64,000 nucleotides of DNA from Saprolegnia diclina VS20. Taxonomy: Eukaryota; Oomycota; Saprolegniomycetes; Saprolegniales; Saprolegniaceae. Location: positions 228,985 through 292,984 of the forward strand of contig NW_008246073.1 in NCBI RefSeq assembly GCF_000281045.1. The letters are read 5' to 3'. Of this stretch, positions 12,007-22,427 are shown piece by piece. Positions within the stretch are counted from its first letter, which is position 1. Each line of letters begins with the position of its first letter. The translations under genes were made by a program, and so were the position numbers. The notes under the pieces are model-generated. The model searched no databases, was not told the origin of the DNA, and saw only the letters and a program-made list of their open reading frames with translations.

Positions 12007-13460
12007 CTACGGACGCCGGGGCGACTTCCTTCGATGGTCGTCTTTGGTNNNNNNNNNNNNNNNNNNNNNNNNNNNNNNNNNNNNNNNNNNNNNNNNNNNN
12101 NNNNNNNNNNNNNNNNNNNNNNNNNNNNNNNNNNNNNNNNNNNNNNNNNNNNNNNNNNNNNNNNNNNNNNNNNNNNNNNNNNNNNNNNNNNNNNNNNNNN
12201 NNNNNNNNNNNNNNNNNNNNNNNNNNNNNNNNNNNNNCACGCATCAAATATGAGGTTTGCCGTCTTCTTTTATGGTGCGTACGGGGCGACGACCGGCGGC
12301 GGAACCGATACGACGGCGTATCTTCTACCGGGGTTGCAAATGGGTGGAGGTAGTTGCAGTCGCGCCCGCGCGTACACCGGCGTTGTTGGTAGAGCCCGCA
12401 GATGCCTTGGGCCCACGAATCCATGGGCACGAGCGTCGGGTAGAGCTGCTTTCCCGCATAGAATCGGCCAAAGAGAGCGTGGACCGCGGCGGCGGCGTGG
12501 GCTTCGGTTTGGTACTCGACGTACACGTTGCCTCGCAGGTGTGGCGCCAAGTTGCAGCATGTCTAGTCTCATTGATACATTGAAAGAGCGATGGAGAAGA
12601 ATGTTGTATGGACCGTGAGCTGCACGACAAAGCCAAATTTGAGAAATTCGGCGAGCACGTCGTTGTAAAACTCGGCGTATGCGCGACGCAGCTGCTTCTC
12701 GTCGATCTACGCGGCGCCTTAGTACATGTATATGCGAAATGAATGTACTTCGAGCGCATCATCCGCCGCCAGCTGGATCGCATGCATGCCCTAAGCCAAG
12801 GCGACGGTATGATGGGGCATTGATCTCGACGCAACAAACCTGGACAAGCAGGAAGCGACTCGACGTGACGGGAGTATGGTAGCGTGTACAGTTGGCGCCA
12901 AAGCGACAGGTGCCTGTCCGCGCATAGAACGCGCAGACCACCTCGCGTTGCTACGCTCATCATGAGGACGGGATTGACAGGAACATGATGCGCATATGTA
13001 CCTTCTCGGGCGACATTGACGCGAGCACTTGCGCACGATGCTTTTCGTCTGCCTACAGCGTCGCCTATGAGCTTGACGTGGATTAGTGACGTGTGCGTGC
13101 CTCCTCTCGCTCGAGTCGGAGGCTCTCCATGGCCTCGGCGCGCTCCTTCTCTGCCGCTTCGATCTCCATCTTCTCTTGCTCGACTTGCTGCTTGATGGAT
13201 TCCATGAGGCGCTGGCGCTCGGCGAGGATGCGCTGCCGCTTGGCAAAGGCAGCGTCGGCCGTCGCGTTCGCTGTGATCCATGCAGCATGGACCCGTTGCG
13301 TGTTCTCCTCGTTGGCCATGTACTCGGCCTCGAGGGCTTCCTTCGTGCTAGCCTCGCAGCCTTCGTGCAGGACGCTGTGTAGGTCCTCCTCGAGCTGCCG
13401 CTGGAGCCTGCGCTTCCGGCGCTTGAGCGCGTTCTTGGCTCGGGTCCGGGTCGTGGCCAT
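12007..13460 (-). CDS. ZRSR2: ZRSR2/Urp-like splicing factor, interrupted by gap
   Basis: Relative of U2AF35-like ZRSR2, which recognises 3' splice sites and in animals and plants is tied to U12-type introns. Exons: 13460-13091, 13048-13002, 12941-12840, 12790-12749, 12706-12614, 12562 to the gap. Order: basic coiled-coil N-terminus (ALKRRKRRLQRQLEED); CCCH finger VVCAFYARTGTCRFGANCTR; U2AF-homology RRM with CNLAPHLRGNVYVEYQ, matching the animal protein closely; second CCCH finger ICGLYQQRRCTRGRDCNYLH; then an arginine/serine-rich tail. The run of 189 Ns (12049-12237) falls in the tail, so the last codons and the stop (12007 is the best guess, in the frame reading KDDHRRKSPRRP) are uncertain. 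It is divergent from the first of three tandem paralogues across 120 bases. Confidence 0.85.
12049..12237. other. Assembly gap (189 N)
   Basis: Run of undetermined bases inside the 3' end of the ZRSR2-like gene. The flanking frames disagree unless the true length differs or an intron lies within, so the gap size should not be trusted. Confidence 0.99.
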
Positions 13461-13490
13461 CAGGATTTATTGGGATTGGTCGCGCGTGAA

Positions 13491-13560
13491 ACCGGTTGCG
13501 TGAACCGGTTTATTGCCTCCGGCGTCCCGATTGGCTAAAATCACAGTACAAAAGATCGCC
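13491..13560 (+). promoter_or_regulatory. Bidirectional promoter with ACCGGTT and AAAGATCGCC elements
   Basis: Between the divergent ZRSR2-like start (13460) and the first paralogue (13581) lie two ACCGGTT boxes (13491, 13504), inverted CCAAT boxes (13475, 13530) and AAAGATCGCC at 13551-13560, 20 bases before the ATG. The CCGGTT boxes and AAAGATCGCC recur before the other two paralogues. Confidence 0.55.
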
Positions 13561-13580
13561 ACCATTGTGGACCAAGCCGG

Positions 13581-14093
13581 ATGACGACGATGCGAAGCGA
13601 TCGCCGGGGCCGACGCATGCTGCGGCCATGGAGCGAGCCGACCGAGGAAGCCGAGTTGCAGCGCGAGTACCCGTACGTGGACCTCTACGTCCGGGCGACG
13701 CGGCAGATGATCGGCCTCGACGCGCCCGACCCGGCGCCATGCAGCTCGACCGGGTTGTACCTGCGGCCGATCCAGCACGACGCGGTGCGACGCCAGCTTG
13801 AAGACGACAAAGTCAAGATCCCCAAGGACATGAAAAGGGATGACGTTCAAGCCAAGACGGTGCGCACGATCGAGATGTACCTCGGCCACCTCGCGATCAT
13901 CATGGACGAGCACGTCTGTGTCACGACGCTGCCTCGGTCCTTTGCCGAGCTCATGGAGACCGTCGCGTCCCTTCGGCCCAACCAAGACCGTGTCTGGTCC
14001 CACCATGAAGCGCTGCCACGCTTTGTGATCCACGACGAGCTCTCGTACCTCTGCTTCACCAACACCCACGTCCGCTTCGTCTACATCTTCTAG
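13581..14093 (+). CDS. Tandem paralogue 1 of unknown family
   Basis: Single-exon protein of 170 residues with no signal peptide or membrane segment. I do not recognise the family. Its C-terminal half carries a pattern shared with the next gene: LPRSFAELMETV, then RPNQDRVW, then ALPRFVIHDELSYLCF and a final VRFVYIF. A central stretch, MYLGHLAIIMDEHVCVTTLP, corresponds to MYEHLTIHVGRVTSIVPLP in paralogue 2. Those blocks suggest a small globular domain of about 90 residues. The N-terminal part is charged and divergent. It is the first of three same-strand, intronless copies spaced about 0.5 kb apart, in a region where most other genes have introns. Confidence 0.75.
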   Translation: MTTMRSDRRGRRMLRPWSEPTEEAELQREYPYVDLYVRATRQMIGLDAPDPAPCSSTGLYLRPIQHDAVRRQLEDDKVKIPKDMKRDDVQAKTVRTIEMYLGHLAIIMDEHVCVTTLPRSFAELMETVASLRPNQDRVWSHHEALPRFVIHDELSYLCFTNTHVRFVYIF

Positions 14094-14579
14094 TGCATCT
14101 TGCCTTGCTCTTCTGCATGCACCCACCGAAACCAATGCAACAAGTGTTGTGTCTTCCTCGGGTCGTCTTTGCATTGATGGTTCCTCGACTGCAACATGTT
14201 GGTGGTGTCAACTTCAACCGCGGTGCGATCGTCGCCAGCGGCCAACCTTCATACGCTATCGGTTGGAAGAACCTCGGAGCGAAGCCCTCGCGTGTAGCTG
14301 CACATGACCTCGAAAGGCTCTTCCCAAGGAAGACGAGCACCGCTTGAACGAAGGACTGCAACCCGGCAAGCGATTCGAACCGACGAAGACGCCAAGTTAA
14401 CCGGTTATTCTGCATCTTCTCTCGTCGTACTGAGTGCTCGGCTGAGCATTGCTCGTTTGTATATCGCGCTTCGTACTATATGGAGAGATCACAGCTCGTT
14501 CGCGCGTAGTGCGGGAACAGCGGTTCGCAAGGAACCTTCAACGAGTAGCATGTAACGTCGACGCGCGGTTCGAGATTAG
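14094..14579. other. Intergenic, no gene seen
   Basis: About 490 bases between paralogues 1 and 2. The only structure noticed is an AACCGGTT palindrome at 14399-14406, the same box found in the promoters of the paralogues. Confidence 0.6.
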
Positions 14580-14633
14580 CCGGTTAATTTTCCAAACCGG
14601 CGGGAAAAACCGGTTCGGTGCGCAAAGATCGCC
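14580..14633 (+). promoter_or_regulatory. CCGGTT boxes and AAAGATCGCC before paralogue 2
   Basis: CCGGTT at 14580, AAACCGG at 14594, the palindrome AACCGGTT at 14608-14615 and AAAGATCGCC at 14624-14633. Exactly 29 bases separate the last motif from the ATG at 14663, the same spacing as in paralogue 3. Confidence 0.6.
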
Positions 14634-14662
14634 AGCAATGCCATTTTTGCCACGTCCCGAGC

Positions 14663-15256
14663 ATGAAGCGCTACATGCGGCAGAGCTTGGCGCCGACGCG
14701 CTCGGACAAGCAAATCGAAAATCTCGTGCAGGCCGTCTCCATGATGGACGTCAACGTACTCGAGAAGCTCATGGCAAAGGTGGCCATCGTACGCCCCGCC
14801 AACGAAGGGCTGCCGTCCTCGGAGGAGGCCGCGGGAAAGGCCGTCCTCCTGCACAATCTCGCGCCGGCAAAGGAAACGACGGCTTCGTCCGGCGACATCC
14901 TTGGCACCATGCTCAAGCAACGTGGCATCCCCATTCTCGACGGCTACATCACTCTCACGGACGACTTCAACCTCCAGGACGTCGCGTCCATGGTCGAGGC
15001 CGCCCGCCTCGAGGCGCTCTGTGCCCGCGTGCGCGACATCATGTACGAGCACCTTACGATCCACGTCGGGCGCGTCACATCCATCGTGCCCCTGCCCACC
15101 TCCTTTGCCGCGCTCCTCGACGTCGTAAACACGATCCGCCCCGACCAAGACCGCGTCTGGTTCGATAGCAGCGCCCAGCCGCGCTATCTCATTCACAGCG
15201 AGCTCTCGTACCAGTACTTTGTGACGTCCCGGCGCCGTGAAGTGTACCTCGACTAA
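14663..15256 (+). CDS. Tandem paralogue 2 of unknown family
   Basis: Single-exon protein of 197 residues starting MKRYMRQSLAP; the frame is open further upstream but contains no earlier ATG. It has an extra N-terminal part compared with paralogue 1, including LVQAVSMMDVNVLEKLMAKV, which could form an amphipathic helix. The shared domain follows: GIPILDGYITL, IMYEHLTIHVGRVTSIVPLP, TSFAALLDVV, RPDQDRVW and QPRYLIHSELSYQYFV, ending REVYLD. GIPILDGYI also aligns with GVPVLDNGVF of paralogue 3, which links all three copies. No catalytic motif or targeting signal is recognised. Cytosolic location is only a default guess. Confidence 0.75.
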   Translation: MKRYMRQSLAPTRSDKQIENLVQAVSMMDVNVLEKLMAKVAIVRPANEGLPSSEEAAGKAVLLHNLAPAKETTASSGDILGTMLKQRGIPILDGYITLTDDFNLQDVASMVEAARLEALCARVRDIMYEHLTIHVGRVTSIVPLPTSFAALLDVVNTIRPDQDRVWFDSSAQPRYLIHSELSYQYFVTSRRREVYLD

Positions 15257-15714
15257 GTGGCCTCGATCCCACGACCTCGAACGCCGCCACTATCTATTCT
15301 GCGTCAACCTCGAAAAACCAAGTCCTTTCTACTCGTATGTTTGTCGCACTCGGTGCATAAGATCTTGTCGTTCACACGTCGATGCGAAGGATACATGGCG
15401 GGGGTATCACGACAACAAAGGTTCGACAACAACACTGGTACTACGACGGCAGCGACAGTTCTAGTACTGTATATGTACTACTCTGCTCAGGCTCACTGCT
15501 CAGGCTCAGCAATCCGTCGTCCATACGACTGTCATACCTACTGCCGTCCAGCGCAGGCAAGAAGGGATAGCGCATGGAATAGCGGCCATTGGCGTGCAGC
15601 GATCGATCCTTGAGCAAGCGTTCAGCAAACACGCCTGAGTGACGCGAGCGAGTGGAATTGCCTCAGGGTTTGCCTGGCTGCCAAATGGAGCCAGCTCCGC
15701 CTGTTTGTGTGTGT
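15257..15714. other. Intergenic, no gene seen
   Basis: About 460 bases between paralogues 2 and 3. It contains a short direct repeat (two copies of CTGCTCAGGCTCA near 15482-15507) and nothing else that I can support. Confidence 0.6.
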
Positions 15715-15744
15715 AACCGGCTAACCGATCGGTTAAAGATCGCC
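15715..15744 (+). promoter_or_regulatory. AACCGG boxes and AAAGATCGCC before paralogue 3
   Basis: AACCGG at 15715, the palindrome AACCGATCGGTT at 15723-15734 and AAAGATCGCC at 15735-15744, again 29 bases from the ATG at 15774. Confidence 0.6.
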
Positions 15745-15773
15745 ATCAGTTGCAAATTTGCATTCCCGAGCGC

Positions 15774-16238
15774 ATGGCACCGTCGCCAAAGGGCTGGAAC
15801 GACCAAGGCGAGTCGCACGCGGCCATGCAGACGATTGCCAAGACGGTCGTCATGGAGGCCCTCCGGCGCCATGGCGTCCCCGTGCTCGACAACGGCGTCT
15901 TTGTGCAGCCGCCCTCGATCTCGGACGCGCAGGTCGACCGCCTCGTTCCCGTGGCAGAGCGACTTGTCGAGAAAGCACTTGACGACGTCAGCAAGCTCCT
16001 CGGCCCGCGCTTGCCGTACCCGAGCCCGCTCAACCACTTGATCGTGCACGCTGGTACGATCGGCTACAGCCTCGCGCTGCCCGGGTCGTTTGCCAAACTG
16101 CTGCACTTTCTCTTCAAGGTGGCTCCCATGCACCGGACAATCTTTTACCGCTACAACTTTACCATCAAGCAGATCACGTGCGAAGCCGACTACCTTGAGT
16201 TCGTCCTCGCCCACACGCACGAAATCTTCGTGCGGTAG
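15774..16238 (+). CDS. Tandem paralogue 3 of unknown family (divergent)
   Basis: Single-exon protein of 154 residues starting MAPSPKGWNDQ. It aligns with paralogue 2 through RRHGVPVLDNGVF, a helical middle, HLIVHAGTIGYSLALPGSFA and a C-terminal EFVLAHTHEIFVR. The RPxQDRVW and PRYxIHxELSY blocks, so similar in the other two copies, are replaced here by APMHRTIFYRYNF and an unrelated sequence, so it has diverged or changed role. The upstream element is nevertheless intact, which argues that the gene is still expressed with the others. Confidence 0.7.
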   Translation: MAPSPKGWNDQGESHAAMQTIAKTVVMEALRRHGVPVLDNGVFVQPPSISDAQVDRLVPVAERLVEKALDDVSKLLGPRLPYPSPLNHLIVHAGTIGYSLALPGSFAKLLHFLFKVAPMHRTIFYRYNFTIKQITCEADYLEFVLAHTHEIFVR

Positions 16239-16462
16239 GCCTCCGACGTAGCGGCGTTCACCTCGGCAGGACCACCAAATGAATGAATACAGATCTTATT
16301 TACACCCTACCGGTATGTACGCGGGACGCTCGTGATGGTTGCTGCAAGCGATGGTGCTTTGGCGGCGCTCGTCGACAGGTCAGAGCTGCAACACGTGTCA
16401 TCATCATACATGTATATTATCGAGCTGGTCCGATCCACACATCGGTCGCAAACATAGGACGC

Positions 16463-17860
16463 CTAGTGGTGGTGGTCCTGGGTCCACTGGATCGTGCTCG
16501 GGTCGATGCCTTCCTGGACCATTTCCCAGAGCGGGCTCATTTCACGCAGGCGGCCGACGTGCTTGACGCAGAGGTCGATCGCAAAGTCGACTTCAGCTTC
16601 GGTCGTGAAGCGGCCAATGCCAAACCGAATCGACGTGTGCGCAAGGTCCTCGCCGACGCCGATCGCGCGGAGGACGTACGACGGCTCGAGCGACGCGCTC
16701 GTGCACGCCGAGCCACTCGAGACAGCAATGTCCTTGAGCGCCATGAGGAGACTCTCGCCCTCGACGTACGCGAAGCTGAGGTTGACGTTGCCCCAGTAGC
16801 GCTGCTTGTCGTCGCCGTTGAGAATGACGTGCGGGATCTTCTCGTTGATGCCATTCACGAGCTTCTGCGAGAGGTACTGGACCCAGTCGTGGTCGGCTTG
16901 CATCTCGCGCTCCGCGACTTCGCAGGCTTCGCCCATGCCGACGCAGAGCGGGTGCGGCAGCGTGCCGCTACGCAGACCGCGCTCTTGGCCACCACCCGAC
17001 AAGATGGGCTCAAGGCGCACGCGCGGGCGGCGGCGAATGTACATGGCGCCGACGCCCTTCGGGCCGTAGACCTTGTGACCCGAGAGCGACATGGCATCAA
17101 TGTGCATCGCGTCCACATCGATCGGGAGCTTCCCGAGCATCTGCGCCGCGTCCGTGTGGAAGAAGACCTTGTTGGCGCGGCAGATCTTGCCGAGCTCTTC
17201 GAGCGGCTGGACGACGCCAATCTCGTTGTTGACCGCAATCACCGACGCCAAGACCGTGTCCGGACGGATTGCGGCCTTAAAGGCCTCAACGTCGACGAGG
17301 CCGTTCGTGCCCACGGGAAGGTACGTGACTTCGTAGCCCTCGCTCTCCATGGCGCGGCACGAGTCGAGCACGCATTTGTGCTCGATCTGCGTCGTGATGA
17401 TGTGCTTCTTCTTGGCGCCGTAGAAGCGCGCAATGCCCTTGATGATCGTGTTGTTGGACTCGGTCGCGCCCGACGTAAACATGACTTCCTTGGCGTTGGC
17501 CGAAATCAGCGACGCAACCTGCTCGCGCGCGTGCTCGACAGCATTGTCGGCGTCCCAGCCAAACGCGTGAGTGCGCGAGTGCGGGTTGCCATAGTTGTGC
17601 GTCATGTACGGCATCATCTTGTCGAGGACGCGCGGGTCAAGCGGCGACGTGGCCTGCACGTCGAGGTACGCGGCGCGGCCCGACGAGCTCTGGCCCTTGA
17701 TCGAAAAGCCGGGCGAGAAGACTTGGTCCGAGTGGGCATTGGCAATGACGCTCTCGGGCACCTCGTTCACGGGCTTGTAGCGCTTGTCTTCCGGGGCGGA
17801 GGCGAAGCTACGGCCGAGGCGGCTAATGCGGCGGCCACCGACGCGGAGCGAGGTGAGCAT
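16463..17860 (-). CDS. NFS1: Mitochondrial cysteine desulfurase NFS1
   Basis: Pyridoxal-phosphate enzyme that takes sulfur from cysteine for iron-sulfur clusters and tRNA thiolation. Single exon, 465 residues from the ATG at 17860. The start [20 protein letters not shown] is rich in Arg and Ser without acidic residues, a typical mitochondrial presequence. The fold-type I core has [15 protein letters not shown], the His-bearing block [32 protein letters not shown], the PLP lysine in [12 protein letters not shown], and the flexible active-site cysteine loop [19 protein letters not shown]. The tail ends [12 protein letters not shown], close to other eukaryotic NFS1 ends. A CCAAT box on the plus strand lies at 17946, 86 bases upstream. 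Confidence 0.97.
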   Translation of the reverse strand: MLTSLRVGGRRISRLGRSFASAPEDKRYKPVNEVPESVIANAHSDQVFSPGFSIKGQSSSGRAAYLDVQATSPLDPRVLDKMMPYMTHNYGNPHSRTHAFGWDADNAVEHAREQVASLISANAKEVMFTSGATESNNTIIKGIARFYGAKKKHIITTQIEHKCVLDSCRAMESEGYEVTYLPVGTNGLVDVEAFKAAIRPDTVLASVIAVNNEIGVVQPLEELGKICRANKVFFHTDAAQMLGKLPIDVDAMHIDAMSLSGHKVYGPKGVGAMYIRRRPRVRLEPILSGGGQERGLRSGTLPHPLCVGMGEACEVAEREMQADHDWVQYLSQKLVNGINEKIPHVILNGDDKQRYWGNVNLSFAYVEGESLLMALKDIAVSSGSACTSASLEPSYVLRAIGVGEDLAHTSIRFGIGRFTTEAEVDFAIDLCVKHVGRLREMSPLWEMVQEGIDPSTIQWTQDHHH

Positions 17861-18908
17861 GGCGGAGCGAGATGAGGGGTGGGAAGCTTCGGGAATTCCC
17901 AACCGGCCTGCAATTTCCACCAATTGCCACAAAGCGTGGCCTCAGCCAATCACAGCCGCCGAGCATCCCAGTTGCTTGTAATTCGCTTAGATGAATACAT
18001 GGGCCCGGGCCAATCCACGTTTATACTACCAATGAAATGGGATACGTACTTGGTTAGGCGAATGAGCGCAGCAGCACGCTCACACCATCGCAGGTCGCAA
18101 TGACATGGGGGACACGGCAAGGGCGCACGGTGAGTGCGCAGATGCGACGTTGCCGGCAACAGCGTCGCTGCGCGTGCGGGGCGGTAGAAGCACGTCGATA
18201 GGTTCTGCTGCACGCTCACCATATATCATTGGTTCGCAGGGCAAGATGGCCGATGCGAGATGAACTCCGAGTGCAAGCAGAAAATGCTGACGAAGGTGCG
18301 GGGTCGCATCGAATCGAGGAGTCGTGTGAGGTTGGTCGAGAAAAAGCTTCCATCGCATTTCTCTTTGGCTCAGCAGAGCTCTGACTGCTCGGAGCCCAAA
18401 CCACCGCTGCATGGAGTGTGGGCACGCAGCTGCTCGCCGTACAGACCTTGGACCTACTGCGTCATTCGTGGTCTCCACCAGACTAGAGCCCTCATTCAAG
18501 GCGCAGCCGCCGCTTGTGTCAACGATGGCAAGCCGAAAGTCGGGTACGTAGTTATGATACGAACCACGCTCGCATACCAAGGTGACGTTGGTAGCAGTGG
18601 TCTCGGGTCTTGGGTCTTGGGTCTTGGGTCGCGCTCGTTGCGCGAGTCCCGCAGCAGCAAGAGCACCCCAGAAATATTCTGTACAACAACCCCTAGATGC
18701 GGCGAACTACTACTAATGCTAGGCCATTGTTGGCGCGTCAATATATATTTGCAGTGGGTCTTTGCACGCTCGTTCCTGCGCTTGTGATGTGCGTGCAATC
18801 GATTGGCATAGCTCCTTATAAAGATCACCCCTTCTCCACACCCCTCGACAGGTACCCTCCGACGCGTGCAGTTATGGAAAAGGAGCTCAAAATAGTCTGC
18901 ACGTACCG
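17861..18908. other. Long intergenic stretch without supported gene
   Basis: Just over 1 kb. Open frames exist on both strands (18080-18580 minus, without an ATG at its start; 18260-18787 plus, with one) but neither shows a domain or a splice pattern. A short GGGTCTT repeat of about four units lies near 18604-18631. A CCAAT box at 17946 probably serves NFS1. Confidence 0.5.
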
Positions 18909-20216
18909 ATGGTGAGCAGCGAAAAGTCGGCCGATGTGCGTCCGGCGGCGCCGATCCAGCTACCCCATGCGCAGCGGTCGTCCTCCGAGAAGTGGAGTTC
19001 CAACCAGCAGCTCACACTCGAGTACGCCAAGCGCCAAAAGGTGCGTGTCTTCCGCCTTATTTGCTCAATATGACAAAGGATCACAGATGTCGATCGCATG
19101 GATCGAACGCAAACTCGGGCGGGACCTCTTTGCCAACGACGATGCGACCATGGGTGTCCAGCGTGACGACGAGAACGCGCTCTTTGTCCTCTTGCGCTCG
19201 GGTGTCGTACTGCGGGAGCTGGTACGTTTTTTTATATGGTTGAGTTGTTTGATGGACACTATGGTTCTTAGATGGAGGCGTTGGCGCCGGCGCACGCCAA
19301 CAAGATGCCAATCGCACGGACGTACTCCAAGCTCCTCGCGCCGTGGAAGGAGCGCGAGAACATTTCGATCTTCCTGCACGACTGCCGCATGTACACGCTA
19401 CCTCCTTTGTTCAAAGTGGGACGCACCATATACTAGGCTCGGTATGGCGGAAAGCTCCATGTTTTGCACCGACGACTTGTACGAAGGCACCAACATGGTG
19501 CAGGTGCGTCCATATTTTGAAACACCGTGGGTCAAATTTTGTAGGTTTTGTTTGGCCTCCAATACATGCAGTGCTGGTTCCACCCGCAGTCTGGCCTCTC
19601 GCCGCGCTCGACGGTCTCGTCCCCGCGCTGCATGAAGCCCGGGGAGACACTGGAGGAAGAGGAGCACAACATGATAGAGTTGCTGCCACTCGACGACACC
19701 GTCGACCAAGTCGACGACCACGATCAGGTACAATTTGTTTATGCAATTAATTACGCCTGACAAGACGAGCCATTGTAGGAGAATGAGATTGCGTCGGTCG
19801 AGATCGCTGCCAGTGTCATGCCCGGCCTCGTGGATTACTCGATGGTCAATGCTGCGGCAACCAAAGAAGACGAACCCGTTGCGTCTACGGACGCTGACAA
19901 CGACGACGACGGCGCTCGGGAGCTTTTCGAAGATGAGTCGAGTCCGTTCCCCTTTATGGAGATCGAGAGCATCGAAGCGAGCGACGACGAAAAGTCCAAG
20001 GTCACCGACGCGCTTCTCGCTGCTGTTGTCGACACGGCACCCGTGATCTACCCGGACGCAGTGCGGCTACAGCCGCTGGGTCAAGCAAGGCGCTCAGCCA
20101 CCGCCCAGTACGCCATGCAGGTATCAAAGAATCTCGTTTCTCCTTTGTCGTCATCGCCCATTCAGCCACGCATGGTCTCCACGACATGTAACGTCACGTG
20201 CTGCCACGTCATGTAA
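18909..20216 (+). CDS. Calponin-homology domain protein
   Basis: Predicted actin-binding protein with one type-3 (calponin/transgelin-like) CH domain. Exons: 18909-19040, 19087-19221, 19272-19390, 19437-19503, 19545-19727, 19779-20216; a last intron from 20121 is possible but reading through stays in frame. The CH domain spans about residues 45-150: MSIAWIERKLGRDLF, LLRSGVVLREL, KERENISIFLHDCRMLGM and TDDLYEGTNMVQVLFGLQYM, a close fit to the calponin consensus ENI..FL.AC...GV and DLYE..N. The rest is acidic and probably disordered (DNDDDGARELFEDE). Placing the third donor at 19391 was decided by the CH consensus; it restores CRMLGMAE. Confidence 0.85.
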
Positions 20217-20299
20217 AAACGCGACTTGTGTGTCTGTTTAAAACAAAACCCTTGCAAATGGATACGATGCCGCACAGTCGAAAAAACCTGTAGCACTCG

Positions 20300-21949
20300 A
20301 TGTTTACGATGCTCATGTCGACGCTGGCGGTGGCCGCGCTCGTGGCGTCGAGGGTAGCGCGTGCTGTGACTGCGCCGAGCTCATACCAACGTGGTAGGCT
20401 AATGCGGCAAGTCCGCCTCTTGTTCAGTGGTTCGCGCCTTTTATGAGCGGCGGCGGCTACTGCAGCGAAGCCATCTCGTTCGTCGAAGCGCTCGCCGACT
20501 TGGCGTCGCCGGCATATACGCTGCAGATCACGCAGCACGGCGACTCGTTCAACAACGACTTTGCCGGCCACCTACCAACTGCGACGAAAGACACGCTCGA
20601 AGCGCACTGGTTCAACCCATACTGGTCGCCAGCACCGCCGCACATTGCAGTGTGTCACTCCGAGCCCGGAGCGTGGCACCCCGCGCGGTACCACACAAGC
20701 ACGTGTCCGCCGATCGGTACCGTTCGACTTGCGCATGGCGACGAATACAACGAGTCGTAGGCTCGACGTATGCGATCGGTCGAACAATGTTTGAGACCGA
20801 CCGGATTCCGTCGGGGTGGGCCGAGCGCATGGCGGCCATGGACGAGATCTGGGTCCCCACGCAGTACGATACGTCGCTCACGCATACGCTGAAGCCGTTG
20901 CGTGTAGGTTCCAGAAGCAGGTGTTCCAAGACGGCGGTGTCCCGGAAGCCAAGCTTGTCGTCGTGCCTGAAGCTGTCGACGTGGCGTATTTTGACCCGGA
21001 GAACGCGACGCCACTGGCCTTGCCTGGCGTCGATGCATCGACGACCGTCTTTCTCTCCATCTTCAAGTACGGAGCCCATTAGTCCTAAATCTCAGTGATG
21101 CATCAGGTGGGAAGAGCGCAAGGGCTGGAAGATCTTGCTGCGCTCGTATTTTGGCGCGTTCCCGCGGGACGCCAACGTGCTTCTCGTGCTCTTGACCAAC
21201 TCGTACCACAGCTCGAGCGATTTCGAGGTACTCGGTGTCTTCTTTACTTTTCATGGCATTTTGAACTTGGTCAGGCGATGATTACGGAGTTTGCGCTCGA
21301 CGACCTGGAGCGCGACCTTGGTGACTTGCCGCGCGTACACGTCCTTCCGCCGCATTTGCCCCAGGTGCCTTACTACTTATATGTTTCTATCGCAGACACC
21401 GACTTATTCCAGAGCACAGGACGAACTCCCGTCGTTGTACAAGGCGGCGACGGCGTTCGTGCTGCCGTCGCGCGGCGAAGGCTGGGGTCGCCCGCACGTT
21501 GAGGCCATGTCGATGGGACTGCCAGTGATCGCGACCTTTTGGAGCGGACCAACCGAGTTTATGACGCTAGACAACTCGTTTCCGCTGCAGATCGACGGCC
21601 TCGTACCGGTAGCGCACCGAGATTCCCATTGCGAAACTGGGATGACCGGCCTCGCCTTAGATTCTGGACGGCGCGTTCAAAGGCCACTTGTGGGCCAATC
21701 CGTCCGAGGCGCATCTCATCGAGCTCTTGCAGTACGTCGTGGCGCATCCCGAGGTACGTCATTTCGTTTCAAAACCGAGGTTGGATTTGGATGCACATTG
21801 GCGCGTAGGATGCCAAGGCCAAGGGGCAGCGCGCACGCGCCGACATGGTCGACAAGTATGCGCCGTCGATCCTCGCAAAGATCGTGGATGGGCACTGGCA
21901 GCGCATCTTGGCCCGGTTGCAGAGCGACGAGACGCACGAAGAGTTGTAG
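20300..21949 (+). CDS. GT4-family glycosyltransferase with signal peptide
   Basis: Transfers a sugar from an activated donor, probably inside the secretory pathway. Nine exons (20300-20353, 20398-20716, 20761-20863, 20908-21066, 21107-21227, 21275-21364, 21420-21608, 21661-21753, 21809-21949) give 422 residues. The N-terminus, [20 protein letters not shown], is a signal peptide or anchor. [10 protein letters not shown] is the glycine-rich donor/acceptor loop; [19 protein letters not shown] and [12 protein letters not shown] are typical GT-B sequences. The C-terminal domain has [20 protein letters not shown], the E-x7-E nucleotide-sugar motif of family GT4. Introns before 21107, 21275 and 21420 end in CAG, unlike most here. 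Acceptor and donor sugar are unknown. Confidence 0.88.
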
Positions 21950-22427
21950 GAATACATTTTCGTTGCTTTTTGTTTTGCGCCGGTCGCGATTATCGGTACC
22001 CGTGCGACACGACCCCAGATGTTAGAAACTATCACTAGCCTTATTCCTATTGCCGCTAGTTCTTCGTTCGTATTGCGGTCGCACCATCAGGTCACACAGG
22101 GCTGGCCATCCTACTGCACTTGAATGGCCACCCATATCGCAAGCATCTGCAACGAAGACAGTGTCTGGCACATCGCATCGCCGTCGTTGCTTCTCGCGCG
22201 TGATGGAAATTGTGTGCGTCTGGTGCTCGATGGCGCGCGCTCCATGCAAACGCTGGTCTCCTCCGGAATCGTCTCGGGCCGCTCGCGCTGCCACGTCATG
22301 AAACCACGAAACGCGTTGCTGAATTTGCTTTGTCACCACGCTGGAGTGTTGGTTCGGAACGATCATCACTCTACTCTGCCACCGCCTGTCTGCCCACACA
22401 TATACAAATCATCGACGAATCCCGCTC
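21950..22427. other. Intergenic, no gene seen
   Basis: About 480 bases upstream of the hydrolase cluster. Short open frames only; nothing supported. Confidence 0.6.

Noticed and set aside
14056-14415. 119-codon minus-strand frame between paralogues
   Set aside because: Overlaps the end of paralogue 1 antisense and has no recognisable content.
16283-17875. 530-codon plus-strand frame over NFS1
   Set aside because: Shadow of the highly GC-rich NFS1 exon; low-complexity Arg/Val/Leu/Ala composition and no domain.
18080-18580. Minus-strand frame upstream of the CH gene
   Set aside because: No ATG at the start, no domain, no intron pattern.
18260-18787. 175-codon plus-strand frame
   Set aside because: Runs through a GGGTCTT repeat and shows no family motif; insufficient for a gene call.
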